Shown here piece after piece: positions 36,754-45,444 of a DNA stretch of 64,000 bases (its first letter is position 1; each line of letters opens with the position of its first letter). The position numbers were made by a program, and so were the translations under genes. The notes beneath the pieces were generated by a model that ran no database searches, was not told the origin of the DNA, and saw only the letters and a list, made by a program, of their open reading frames with translations. The stretch comes from Bacilliculturomica massiliensis (GTDB lineage Bacteria > Bacillota > Clostridia > Peptostreptococcales > Anaerovoracaceae): the NCBI RefSeq assembly GCF_900605495.1, contig NZ_LR027598.1, positions 104,432 through 168,431 of the forward strand. Direction: 5' to 3'.

Positions 36754-37971
36754 ATGCTGAAAGGTAAATGGGATTCGAAGTACGTCAACTGGGGAATAAC
36801 GGCGCTCTGTGTGATCTGCGCCGCTATTTTGTTTTTCTTCCTGCTGCTGAAGCTCGATCTGGTGTTTCAGACCGTCAGGATGATACTGGGCATCGCCGCT
36901 CCGATCATTTACGGGCTGGTGCTCTGTTATATTCTGCGCCCGGTGTACAATCGCATTGAGAGGCGTTTTGTCAGTGTGCCGGAAGGGGCGGGGCCTGTGC
37001 CGCCCGGCGTCAAAAAGTTTGCCCGGGCGGTGAGCACGGTCATGACGCTGGCTTTACTGCTGATCGTCATCTTTACACTTGTGGAACTGATCCTTCCCCA
37101 GCTGCTGACCACCATCTACAGCATCGTGGACAGCATGCCGGACAATCTGAAGCATTTCAGCGAGTGGCTTTCCCGGCTGTTCGAGGACCATCCGGAGTGG
37201 GAAAAACCCGTAATGAATGTGGTGACGGAGATCACGACTAAGCTGGGGACCTGGGCGGAGACGGAAATGATCCCGCAGATCTCATCCATCGTGACCAACG
37301 TTTCTCTGGGGGTCATCGGCTTTTTCACGGCGCTGCTGGACGTGGTGGTGGGGCTCATCGTCTGCGTCTATGTGCTCAACAGCAAGGAAAAATTCTGCGC
37401 CCAGTCCAGAAAACTGTGCTTTGCATTTCTTCCCGGCAGCTATGCCCGCAAGATCCTTCGAGCCGTGCGGTTTGTGGACAAGGTGTTCAGCGGTTTCATC
37501 AACGGAAAGCTGCTGGATTCGCTCATCATCGGCATTATCTGCTTTGTGTGTCTGCGGCTCATGGGGATGCCCTATGTCATGCTGATCAGCGTGATCGTGG
37601 GCGTGACGAATATCATTCCCTTCTTCGGCCCGTTTATCGGGGCGATCCCGTCGGCGGTGCTGATCCTGCTGGTCAGTCCCATGCAGTGTCTCTATTTCAT
37701 TTTGTTTATTCTGATCCTGCAGCAGGTGGACGGGAACATTATCGGACCGAAGATCCTGGGAGATTCCACGGGACTCTCCAGCTTCTGGGTCATCTTTGCT
37801 ATCCTCCTGTTCGGCGGACTGTTCGGCTTTCCCGGCATGGTGCTGGGGGTACCCACCTTCGCGGTGTTCTACCACTTTGTAAAGTACATGGCGGAGAAAT
37901 TCCTGCGGGATAAGGGGCTGCCTCCCGACACCGACGACTACACAGATCCGGGATTTCCGGCAAAGAACTGA
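36754..37971 (+). CDS. AI-2E family transporter (second copy)
   Basis: Membrane protein of 405 residues with about eight hydrophobic segments and a basic C-terminal tail. The conserved blocks NIIPFFGPFIGAIPS and QQVDGNIIGPKILG-DSTGLSSFWVI define PF01594. A soluble loop (about 100-175) contains the amphipathic helix of the family. ATG 36754 lies after aagagg. It differs clearly from the copy at 9576. Substrate unknown; homologues include AI-2 exporters and Na+/H+ antiporters. Confidence 0.88.
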   Translation: MLKGKWDSKYVNWGITALCVICAAILFFFLLLKLDLVFQTVRMILGIAAPIIYGLVLCYILRPVYNRIERRFVSVPEGAGPVPPGVKKFARAVSTVMTLALLLIVIFTLVELILPQLLTTIYSIVDSMPDNLKHFSEWLSRLFEDHPEWEKPVMNVVTEITTKLGTWAETEMIPQISSIVTNVSLGVIGFFTALLDVVVGLIVCVYVLNSKEKFCAQSRKLCFAFLPGSYARKILRAVRFVDKVFSGFINGKLLDSLIIGIICFVCLRLMGMPYVMLISVIVGVTNIIPFFGPFIGAIPSAVLILLVSPMQCLYFILFILILQQVDGNIIGPKILGDSTGLSSFWVIFAILLFGGLFGFPGMVLGVPTFAVFYHFVKYMAEKFLRDKGLPPDTDDYTDPGFPAKN

Positions 37972-37979
37972 TGAAAACG

Positions 37980-38010
37980 GCAGGACGGTCACGGGCCGTC
38001 CCGCTTTTTA
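37980..38010 (+). terminator. Terminator after the second AI-2E gene
   Basis: ggacgg (37983-37988) pairs with ccgtcc (37996-38001), followed by cgcttttt. Confidence 0.65.
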
Positions 38011-38118
38011 ATAACATAGGAAATATCGTCCGCATATATTTCCGTGTGTTTCAAAAAAATTCACCTTGTGAAAGTGAGCCCGCAGGGCGAATATGTTTCC
38101 AAAGGAAACTTTTTTATT
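38011..38118. repeat. Dispersed multi-hairpin repeat, full copy
   Basis: The best copy of the family. The outer stem is ggaaatat (38019-38026) with atatttcc (38036-38043). Three further stems follow: ttcac-ctt-gtgaa, gccc-gca-gggc and gtttcc-aaa-ggaaac with tttttt. It corresponds to 14031-14112 with few changes. Confidence 0.75.
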
Positions 38119-38129
38119 ATGCTGGAAAT

Positions 38130-38265
38130 GTGGCGAAGGTAAGCGTGAGTCCTCGGCGCATTATGCAGCAAATATGGGGAAAGTAAGCGTGAGTCCTCAG
38201 CGCGAATCATATTTCCGCGTGAGCCCTCAGCGCGAATCATATTTCCGAAGGAACCTCATTTCTGT
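38130..38265. repeat. Degenerate tandem relatives of the hairpin repeat
   Basis: Three units contain gtaagcgtgag-tc-ctcagcgc or a close variant, then aatcatatttcc. The middle stem is gtgag/ctca(g)c instead of gccc/gggc, yet remains paired, so structure is conserved where sequence is not. A partial copy of the last stem lies at 38885-38912 (ttccgaaggaaactttttt). Confidence 0.6.
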
Positions 38266-38957
38266 GAAGATGATATTGTGAAGCTTCATGACTCCAGTAT
38301 CAAAAAACACTGAAAAACACGGCGGCACGGCGGCCCACGGAGGCACGGCGGCACGGGGACCAATGCCAGTAACTATTCTGATGCGCGGCCGGACAGCTCC
38401 TGAAAGCAGAAATATGGGTGGGGTAATGGCCGCGGACGGCCCAGCTACTGCGGATGGCCCGGAGGCCGCGGACGGCCTAGCGACCGGGGAGACTCAGCGA
38501 CTGTGGAGACCCAGCGACCGCGGAGACCCAGCGGCTGCGGATGGCCCAAAAGGAAAAAATGTGGATCGTTTCCTGGACTTTTTCTTTTTGCAGCGAAAAA
38601 GAGCTCAAAAACGAAAAAGAAATGGAATGAACGTTCTTTTTTATAAAAATATGGAAGATATTTTTTCTTATTTACTACTAATTGCGTTCAAAAAGAAAAA
38701 AGCGACATAAATCGACAAGATAAACGATTGAAATGCCTGCTATATCCGCTGTTTTTTTCTATTTGGGGTGTAAATAGAGGGCAAAAAGAAAAAATGGATC
38801 CTCTGATGTTTTCGATCAACGATCGATCTGCATTGCGAAGGAAACATCGCGAAAGGATATTGACGAAACAATAAGCGCAAACAAGGTTCCGAAGGAAACT
38901 TTTTTATGCTGCAAGGATATGGGCGCGATTTATACGAAAAGACAGGGAGGAGACACA

Positions 38958-39506
38958 TTGCGTATTTTGGTTTTAAGCGACACCCACGGTCTGGTGCAGC
39001 CGGCCATGGAAGTGTACCGCCAGGTGCAGGAACAGGGACCCGTGGACTGCATCGTTCATCTGGGCGATCTCATCAGCGATGCCAGAGCGCTGCGGGCGCG
39101 GCTGGGCGCCCAGGTCATCGCCGTGAAGGGCAATATGGACGGGGCTTATTCCGACGACGAATATGAGATCATGGAGACGGAGTACGGAAAGCTGCTGCTG
39201 ACCCACGGCCATATGGAAAATGTAAAGTTCGGCACACAGAACCTGCTCTACCGGGCGGAGGAACTGGGATGCCGGGCGGCGCTGTTTGGCCATACCCACG
39301 CGCCATGCTTTATGGATGCGGGAGGGATCTATCTGCTGAATCCAGGCAGCCTGACGCGGCCCCGCGGAGGCGGCGAAGGGTCCTACGCCGTAGTGACTAC
39401 CGGAGAAGAGGATTTCCGCGCCTCCATTTTGTTTTACCACCCGGGTCCGCCGAAGGTGCAGGGCGGCAAGCTGCGGAGTATGCTGAACTACAGCGACCGC
39501 TTCTAG
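38958..39506 (+). CDS. YfcE/MJ0936 family metallophosphoesterase
   Basis: Phosphodiesterase-type protein of 182 residues with a two-metal site: LVLSDTHG, HLGDLISD, VKGNMDG, THGHMENV and FGHTHAP give the Asp, His and Asn ligands in order. Substrate unknown; homologues hydrolyse model phosphodiesters or 2',3'-cAMP. I chose TTG 38958 because ggagg lies eight bases upstream and the product starts LRILVLSDTHG as in homologues; an ATG 39 bases earlier lacks a site. A partial hairpin repeat lies directly upstream. Confidence 0.9.
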   Translation: MRILVLSDTHGLVQPAMEVYRQVQEQGPVDCIVHLGDLISDARALRARLGAQVIAVKGNMDGAYSDDEYEIMETEYGKLLLTHGHMENVKFGTQNLLYRAEELGCRAALFGHTHAPCFMDAGGIYLLNPGSLTRPRGGGEGSYAVVTTGEEDFRASILFYHPGPPKVQGGKLRSMLNYSDRF

Positions 39507-39757
39507 GTGAGACTGCTGCCGGTCGGCGGCCTGTTTTCGGGCGTAGGAATGCTGCCGCGCGGGACACTGCTGCCGGTCGTGGGAATGCTGCCGCGCCGGA
39601 GACTTCTTTCAGGCGGAGGTCTGCTTTCGGGCGTGGAAACGCTGCCGCGCCGGAGACCTGCTGCCATGCGTGGATACACTTCGGTGCGGAGAGTTGCTTC
39701 TGCCTGTCGTCTCTGGAAAAAAGACAAGTGAAACGTCTGCGGGGCGGGGGCGGAAGG
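39507..39757 (+). repeat. Degenerate tandem repeat block between yfcE-like gene and mrnC
   Basis: GC-rich units containing ctgctgccggtcg, ttcgggcgtRgaaa and gctgccgcgc recur about every 33-50 bases from 39512 to 39660. The frame through them encodes Leu/Pro/Arg/Gly-rich sequence without a recognisable fold, so I treat it as non-coding. Confidence 0.5.
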
Positions 39758-40414
39758 ATGGAGAGACAAGCTTTGGAATTGGAGCGAGAGATGAAAAAAG
39801 AAATAAGTTGCCAACAGGAAGGCGGCGGGCAGCCGGCATCGGGGACAGGCGGGCCGGCCATGACGGATGGTGCAGCCATGACCAGTGGTGCGGCAATGAC
39901 AAGCGGGACAACCACGACAGGCGGGCCGGCCATGACCGGCGGCGCAGCTATGACAGGCGGGCCGGCCGTGACCGGCGGTGTAGCCATGACAGGCGGGCCG
40001 GCCATGACCGGCGGATCCACCACGAAAAAGCCAAACTCCCTGATGATGAATACGACGGTGCTGGCCTATCTGGGAGACTCCGTCTATGAGGTCTATGTGA
40101 GAAAGAGGGTCATCGATACGGGCCAGGTGCGCGCGGACCGGCTGCACCACTCTGCGGTGCGCTACGTGCGGGCCGGCGCGCAGGCAAAGATCATAAAAGC
40201 GGTCTTTGACGAACTGCCGCCGGAACAGCAGGCTCTGGTGAAGCGGGCGAGAAATCACAGGAGCGCTACCAAGCCTAAAAATGCGGACCCGGTGGAATAC
40301 AAGTGGGCTACGGCCTTCGAGGCGCTGGCGGGCTACCTGTTTCTGGAAGGAAAGACAGAGGAGATGGAGGCGCTGTTTGCCAGAGCGGCGCGCATTGTTG
40401 AGGATGGGGAATGA
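39758..40414 (+). CDS. mrnC: Mini-ribonuclease III with a repetitive N-terminal extension
   Basis: Mini-III matures 23S rRNA ends by cutting double-stranded RNA. The catalytic core is residues about 95-218, with the RNase III signature NTTVLAYLGDSVYEVYVRKRV and the second acidic site EYKWATAFEALAGYLFL. Mini-III is normally about 130-150 residues; here about 90 residues precede the core. They consist of a basic helix (1-20) and about ten six-residue units of the type GGPAMT/GGAAMT, encoded by 18-bp repeats. ATG 39758 follows ggaagg; no better start lies nearer the core. Position near cysS matches Bacillota order. Its TGA overlaps the ATG of the sigma-54 activator (ATGA). Confidence 0.88.
   Translation: MERQALELEREMKKEISCQQEGGGQPASGTGGPAMTDGAAMTSGAAMTSGTTTTGGPAMTGGAAMTGGPAVTGGVAMTGGPAMTGGSTTKKPNSLMMNTTVLAYLGDSVYEVYVRKRVIDTGQVRADRLHHSAVRYVRAGAQAKIIKAVFDELPPEQQALVKRARNHRSATKPKNADPVEYKWATAFEALAGYLFLEGKTEEMEALFARAARIVEDGE
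39847..40020 (+). repeat. 18-bp in-frame minisatellite in mrnC
   Basis: About ten tandem 18-mers of the form (g/a)gcgggccggccatgac encode Gly-Gly-Pro-Ala-Met-Thr units with Ala or Val swaps. Confidence 0.8.
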
Positions 40415-42615
40415 AGAAGACGATCGCCGTAGTGGCAATGGAAATGGAATACGCGGAAATTCTCTGCGGCAATCTGTCGGAATACCTGTCCCGTTATGCG
40501 GACTTCCGGTATTACTCGCTGGAGGAGATCGGAGCCATGGACTTTATCCGGGAGGATTTTGTCGTCATTACCACCTTTACGATTTTTGAAGCCATCAAGC
40601 GAAAAATGCGCAGCGGTTCTGAGCTGATCGTCGTGAGCCTGACGCTGAACAAGAAAGGGATCCGGCCACTGTATGAACTGCCGAAGGGCACGAGAGCGCT
40701 GCTGGTGAACTTCGACTACCGCGCCTGCGTGCAGACCATCACCAATCTCTACGGAGCGGGATTCAGCTATCTGGAACTGGTGCCTTACTATGGGCAGCGG
40801 GAGTACGACAGGGGCATCGGGCTTGCCATAACGCCAAACGAGGCGAGACTGGTGCCGCCGGGAGTCCAGAGGGTCATCGACATCGGTGAGAGCGTAGTGG
40901 ATTTCAACGGTCTGTACCACATCGCCGAGGCGCTGGGCGTTCAGGAGGTCTTCGCCGCCAACGAAGGGATCCTGGCAAAAAAGTCCGGTATATTTTCCAA
41001 TTACGGCATCGAGCGGGTGCTGGGCGAAAACGAGAGTCTGATGCAGCGGGTCAATACGCTGCTGAAATTGATGAAGCAGGGGATCGTACTGACGGATGTG
41101 GTGGGGAATATCCACACATGCAACGAAAAGGCTCAGAAATTGCTGCAGGGGCGTTCCAGCCTGCTGACAGGCTTCAATATCGGAGAGATCCTGCCGGAGC
41201 TTCGAAGGGGAAGGCGGCGGGGCAGCGATGTGTGGCTGATGGAGCAGAAGGAGGAGCTGATCTGCGTGGACGGTGAAAACCTCATCGCAGCAGTGACGGC
41301 CATCGAGACCGACGGCGTGATCCACGGCTACATCGTGACGCTGGACGACTTTGAAGAGATCGAGGAAAAACAGCACGGCATGCGGAGCAAGCTCAGCAAG
41401 GTGGAACATGTAGCCCGCTATCATTTTGAAGACATCAGGGGGAGCAGCGGAGCGCTGCGGGAAGCCGTCGTTGCGGCCAGACGCATGGCGCGCTCCGACG
41501 CGTCCATCCTGATCGTGGGCGAGAGCGGTACGGGAAAGGAAGTCTTTGCCCAGAGCATCCACAATGAGTCCGCCAGAGCGCGCTACAATTTCGTGGCGGT
41601 CAACTGCGCCGCCATACCGGAAAATCTGCTGGAAAGCGAAATGTTCGGTTATGAGGAAGGATCCTTTACCGGGGCCAGAAAAGGCGGGAAGATCGGTTAC
41701 TTTGAGCTGGCGCACAGAGGGACGATCTTTTTAGATGAGATCGCTGAACTTCCGCTGCTTCTGCAGTCCAAACTGCTGCGGGTCATCGAGGAGCGGGAGA
41801 TCATCAAGATCGGCTCCCAGAAAGTAGTCAGCGTGGATGTGCGCATTATCGCGGCGACGAACAGGAACCTGTACAAAATGGTGGAAGAGGGGACGTTCCG
41901 GGAGGATCTCTATTACCGTCTGAACGTGCTGCCGCTGAGGATCCCGCCGCTGCGGGAGAGGAAGGGCGACCTGCAGGAACTGCTGGTGCACTTTATGAAA
42001 CAGCAGGGCTGTCCCATGACGTTCACCCCCGAAGCAAGGGAAGCGCTGCAGCGCTATCACTGGAGGGGAAACATCCGGGAGCTGCGCAACGTGGTGGAAT
42101 ACCTGAGCAGCCTGGAAAAGGTCGAGATCGCACCGGAAGATCTGCCCCGTTTCGAAGGAATGACCGCGCAGGGGGATCCGGACGGCATTTCAGACCGGCC
42201 GGTATCCAGCTCCCATGGAGTGCCGTACGGCCCGCAGACACAGGAAAAAGGAGCGGGGGACGCCGCGGCGGCCGCGGCGGGGACAGTTCCGCAGATGGTT
42301 CCGGAGGAGGAAAAGGAATCGGTAGGGGAGCTGACGCGCAGATTTCTGCTCAGGGAGGGCAAGAGTCTGGAATTGTACCGGTTTTTGCTGGAGGAGCTTT
42401 TGGCGGCCAAGGGGAGACGCCAGCGGCCGGGCAGATTGCATCTGCTGCGGCGGGCGGAGGAGACGGGCGTATTTTACTCGGAAGCGGAGATCAGAAGAGG
42501 GCTGGCCCGCCTGGGTGAATACGGTCTGGTGCGCACGGGAAGCGGCCGCAGCGGCAGCGTGATCACGGCGGAGGGCGAAGAGCTTCTCCGGGGTATCCGG
42601 AGATTTCTGGGGTAG
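40411..42615 (+). CDS. Sigma-54-dependent activator A (N-terminal sensor, PAS, AAA+, winged helix)
   Basis: Enhancer-binding-type activator of 734 residues. Residues 1-190 form an alpha/beta sensor region I do not recognise with confidence (a PrpR_N-like fold is possible). A PAS domain follows (about 212-330, MKQGIVLTDVVGNIHTCN). The AAA+ domain (about 345-590) has Walker A GESGTGKE (near 370), GSFTGA (near 417), a GAFTGA variant for sigma-54 contact, Walker B GTIFLDE (near 437) and the second-region [14 protein letters not shown]. The C-terminus (about 650-734) is a winged helix (EAEIRRGLARL, GRSGSVIT) in place of the usual Fis helix-turn-helix. ATG overlaps the mrnC stop. A terminator and sigma-54 promoter follow, pointing to control of the AGCS/CE4 genes downstream. 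Confidence 0.9.
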   Translation: MKKTIAVVAMEMEYAEILCGNLSEYLSRYADFRYYSLEEIGAMDFIREDFVVITTFTIFEAIKRKMRSGSELIVVSLTLNKKGIRPLYELPKGTRALLVNFDYRACVQTITNLYGAGFSYLELVPYYGQREYDRGIGLAITPNEARLVPPGVQRVIDIGESVVDFNGLYHIAEALGVQEVFAANEGILAKKSGIFSNYGIERVLGENESLMQRVNTLLKLMKQGIVLTDVVGNIHTCNEKAQKLLQGRSSLLTGFNIGEILPELRRGRRRGSDVWLMEQKEELICVDGENLIAAVTAIETDGVIHGYIVTLDDFEEIEEKQHGMRSKLSKVEHVARYHFEDIRGSSGALREAVVAARRMARSDASILIVGESGTGKEVFAQSIHNESARARYNFVAVNCAAIPENLLESEMFGYEEGSFTGARKGGKIGYFELAHRGTIFLDEIAELPLLLQSKLLRVIEEREIIKIGSQKVVSVDVRIIAATNRNLYKMVEEGTFREDLYYRLNVLPLRIPPLRERKGDLQELLVHFMKQQGCPMTFTPEAREALQRYHWRGNIRELRNVVEYLSSLEKVEIAPEDLPRFEGMTAQGDPDGISDRPVSSSHGVPYGPQTQEKGAGDAAAAAAGTVPQMVPEEEKESVGELTRRFLLREGKSLELYRFLLEELLAAKGRRQRPGRLHLLRRAEETGVFYSEAEIRRGLARLGEYGLVRTGSGRSGSVITAEGEELLRGIRRFLG

Positions 42616-42711
42616 CTGTGCGAGGGATCCGTCGCAGGCGTTTGTTTCCCAACGGGCCCTTCTGCAAAGCGGAAACGCCTTGCGCATTCACAGAATTAAC
42701 AGACAACTAAG

Positions 42712-42755
42712 CGGCTTTGTGGGTCGATGAAAACCCCATAAAGCCGTTTTTTCTT
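42712..42755 (+). terminator. Terminator of activator A
   Basis: cggctttgtggg (42712-42723) pairs, with one G-T, with ccccataaagccg (42734-42746), followed by ttttttctttt. It separates the activator transcript from the sigma-54 promoter downstream. Confidence 0.8.
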
Positions 42756-42808
42756 TTCGGAAAGGATGAAAACAGGGCGGAAATGTCGAAAAAAGGCGGA
42801 AATGCCCT

Positions 42809-42824
42809 TGGCACGGTATTTGCT
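42809..42824 (+). promoter_or_regulatory. Sigma-54 promoter A
   Basis: TGGCACG-GTAT-TTGCT, a full match to the -24/-12 consensus with GG and GC at the invariant positions. Predicted start near 42835, about 100 bases before the AGCS start codon. Confidence 0.9.
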
Positions 42825-42933
42825 TTATATAATTATGCGGGCGGAAGGAAAGCGGTCTGCAATCCGCCGCCGCAGGGTACCGATCTGCAATCATCCAGGC
42901 CACAGGATCACGGAAAGAAAGTGAGGAATCATC

Positions 42934-44502
42934 ATGGAATTATTGGCACAAATTTTAGAGCGGGTCGACGGCATCTTTGTCTACATTGCGCCGGTCAGCG
43001 ATATGCTCTGGGTGTTCCCCCAAAACTTTGAATGGTATGCAAACATTCCGATTTTGGGTCAGTTCCCCTTCGCTATTTTGCTTCTCATGGGAATGGGCGT
43101 CTATTTTACCTTCCGGACCAGAGGCGTACAGTTCCGCTTCTTCAAGAGAGGTGTGCAGGTTCTCGTAAAGAAAAAGAGGGGCGACGTGGGCGTCAGTCCG
43201 CTGGCCGCCTTCATGCTCAGCACGGCTATGCGGGTGGGCCCCGGAAACATCGTGGGCGTCACCGGCGCGATCTCCATCGGAGGACCGGGAGCGCTGTTCT
43301 GGATGTGGCTCTCAGCGCTGTTCGGCATGGCCAGTTCCTTTATTGAATCCACGCTGTCCCAGCTTTTTAAAGAGAGAGACGGAGACGAATATGTGGGCGG
43401 CCTGCCTTACTACGGCCAGAAGCTGATGGGCGAGAGAAAATGGGTAGGAGCAGCTCTGAGCATCGCCTTCACCGTATACGCCATGCTGAGCCTGCTGCCT
43501 CAGACCTTCCACGTATTCACCGCCACCGGCACTATGATCACCACCATGACAGGAGCGCCGGCGGATCGTCAGTCCACCCTATATTACGTGCTGGCCATCG
43601 TGCTCATCGTGGGCGTGGCGCTGTCCATCTTCGGAGGGATCAAGCGCGTTACGGCGGTGACGGACCGCATGGTACCGGTCATGGCCGTCATCTACGGCGT
43701 TATCATCATCGGCGTACTGCTCATCAACATCGCGCAGTTCCCGGGCTTCATCATTTCTGTTTTCGCGGGCGCGTTCAAGCCGGAAGCCGTTTTCGGCGGG
43801 GCCTTTGGCGTAGCGTTGTCTCAGGGGATCAAGAGAGGGCTGCTGTCCAACGAGGCAGGCCAGGGTACGATCACCATGTCCGCTGCGGTATCCGATGCGG
43901 ATCATCCCTGCGAGCAGGGCTTCATTCAGTCCCTGGGCGTTTTTCTGGACACCATCATCATCTGTACGCTGTCCGGATTCGTGGTAGGCGCCGCCAAGCT
44001 GTGGAACGCAAGCACGGCTAACTGGGATGTGCTGCAGGCGTCCAAGATCGATCTGTTCCTGGAATCGCTGAAGGAGCTCATTCCGGGCACGGCGCTGGAC
44101 AATACGCTGGCGGTCATCGTCTGTATCTGCTACGCGCTGTTTGCTTTTACATCCATACTGGGCCTGGTCTCCTTCGCGGTGATCGCGGGCACCCGGATCT
44201 CCAAGGGAAAGACCTTTGTGAATGCGGTCCGTATTATCGGCGTCTTCATCTTCGTTCCCATCGGCACCCTGTTTGTACTGGCGGGCCTGGAGCTGGACGG
44301 GATCTGGTATATAACGGACCTGATCAACATCGCGCTGGTGTTCGCCAACGCGCCGATCATCCTGGTGGGAGCGAAATACGCTTTCAAGGCGCTGAAGCAG
44401 TATGAACACAGCGACGGAAGGCGGTTTGTGGCTTCCGATATCGGGCTGGAAAGCGATGTGTGGACCGCGGAAGAGAGAGACAGGATCGAAAAATTAGGCT
44501 GA
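42934..44502 (+). CDS. AGCS family sodium:amino-acid (alanine/glycine) symporter
   Basis: Membrane carrier of 522 residues with about ten to eleven segments. Family blocks are PLAAFMLSTAMRVGPGNIVGVTGAISIGGPGALFWMW and GIKRGLLSNEAGQGT; GNIVGV and the SNEAG region line the Na+/substrate site. It imports small neutral amino acids with sodium in characterised members; the substrate here may be a related modified amino acid. First gene after sigma-54 promoter A; ATG 42934 follows gtgagga. The two CE4-like genes and a lyase follow on the same strand with short gaps. Confidence 0.93.
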   Translation: MELLAQILERVDGIFVYIAPVSDMLWVFPQNFEWYANIPILGQFPFAILLLMGMGVYFTFRTRGVQFRFFKRGVQVLVKKKRGDVGVSPLAAFMLSTAMRVGPGNIVGVTGAISIGGPGALFWMWLSALFGMASSFIESTLSQLFKERDGDEYVGGLPYYGQKLMGERKWVGAALSIAFTVYAMLSLLPQTFHVFTATGTMITTMTGAPADRQSTLYYVLAIVLIVGVALSIFGGIKRVTAVTDRMVPVMAVIYGVIIIGVLLINIAQFPGFIISVFAGAFKPEAVFGGAFGVALSQGIKRGLLSNEAGQGTITMSAAVSDADHPCEQGFIQSLGVFLDTIIICTLSGFVVGAAKLWNASTANWDVLQASKIDLFLESLKELIPGTALDNTLAVIVCICYALFAFTSILGLVSFAVIAGTRISKGKTFVNAVRIIGVFIFVPIGTLFVLAGLELDGIWYITDLINIALVFANAPIILVGAKYAFKALKQYEHSDGRRFVASDIGLESDVWTAEERDRIEKLG

Positions 44503-44589
44503 TCAAGATAGTGAAACAAACGGCGGCCGGCAGGTATTCCCGGGAGGGGAGCGGGCCGGCCGCCGCAGACCTGACTGGAGGCGAATGAA

Positions 44590-45429
44590 ATGAACGAGCT
44601 GAAATGGCCCAACGGATATAAAAGCGCGGCCATGTTTACTTTTGATCTGGACGGCGATACCACCTGGGAAAACGGAAACAGGGGCATGCCCAACGGAGAG
44701 AAATACATCAAGTCCCTGTCTGTGGGACAATACGGCCCCAAGCGGGCTGTGGATATGATCCTCGATAAGTTGGAGGAGTACGGCGTGACAGCCACCTTCT
44801 TCGTGCCGGGACTGACTGCGGAACGGTACCCGGAGGTGGTGAAAAAGATCGCGGCCGCGGGCCACGAGGTGGGACATCACGGTTATGCCCACGAGCGTTT
44901 TGTGACGAAGACCGTGGAAGAACAGATCGAGATCATCGACAAGACCCAGGATATCTTTGAAAAACTTCTGGGCAAAAGGGCTACTGCATTCCGCACGCCG
45001 TCCGGCGACTGGAGCCCGGAGACGCCCAGGCTGCTCTGCGACCATGGATTTTCCTATTCCAGTTCCATGAGAGGCGACGACCGGCCCTATCGCACGGTCA
45101 TCGACGGAAGGGCCACGGATTTCATCGAGATCCCCACCAAATGGGAGCTGGACGACTACGTGGAGATGGCTTACAATATGTACCCGGCGGAGCCGGCCGG
45201 GCAGGACAGGATCTCCTGCTACAGAAATGTGCAGGATAATTTTATGCGCGAGTTTGAGGGCTGTCACCGCTTCGGGCTATGTATCTCCTTCATGTTCCAT
45301 CCGCAAGTGATCGGAAGTCCGGGACGCATCCGCATTCTGGACCATCTGCTGAAAAATATCACCTCCCGCGAGGACGTCTGGGTGACCACCGGCGAGCACG
45401 TGGCGCAGTGGTTTCGGAAGAATTATTGA
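44590..45429 (+). CDS. CE4-fold hydrolase, cyclic-imidase/HpPgdA-like, metal site intact (module A)
   Basis: Polysaccharide-deacetylase-fold protein of 279 residues, cytoplasmic (no signal peptide), which argues against a cell-wall substrate. It resembles the Helicobacter PgdA / bacterial cyclic imidase branch: FDLDGDTTW near the N-terminus, HGYAHERF, FRTPSGDWSP and DFIEIPTKWELDD. Predicted catalytic base Asp19 and metal ligands Asp21, His97 and His101 are all present. Related enzymes open cyclic imides or ureides; the true substrate is unknown. ATG 44590 follows ggagg. Its partner at 45445 is a degenerate copy, and a close paralogue is at 59830. Confidence 0.85.
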   Translation: MNELKWPNGYKSAAMFTFDLDGDTTWENGNRGMPNGEKYIKSLSVGQYGPKRAVDMILDKLEEYGVTATFFVPGLTAERYPEVVKKIAAAGHEVGHHGYAHERFVTKTVEEQIEIIDKTQDIFEKLLGKRATAFRTPSGDWSPETPRLLCDHGFSYSSSMRGDDRPYRTVIDGRATDFIEIPTKWELDDYVEMAYNMYPAEPAGQDRISCYRNVQDNFMREFEGCHRFGLCISFMFHPQVIGSPGRIRILDHLLKNITSREDVWVTTGEHVAQWFRKNY

Positions 45430-45444
45430 GGGGAGGATACGGAA

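Larger units (their letters stand above)
37972..38957. other. Repeat-rich intergenic region
   Basis: Nearly 1 kb without a supported gene. It starts with a terminator (37980-38010), then a full dispersed hairpin repeat (38011-38118), three degenerate tandem relatives (38130-38265), a GC-rich low-complexity block of gcggaYggccc and ggagacYcagcgac units (38320-38550), and an AT-rich stretch (38560-38880). A partial repeat (38885-38912) comes just before the next gene. The open frame 38288-38710 crossing the low-complexity block has no ribosome binding site. Confidence 0.65.

Noticed and set aside
38130-38265. Tandem hairpin units considered as a CRISPR array
   Set aside because: Spacing and unit length are irregular, no unique spacers of constant length and no cas genes.
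38288-38710. 140-codon frame in the repeat-rich spacer
   Set aside because: Made of repeat units plus an AT-rich tail; no ribosome binding site or domain.
39507-39731. 75-codon frame starting right after the phosphoesterase gene
   Set aside because: Entirely composed of degenerate tandem repeat; Leu/Pro/Arg-rich with no fold.
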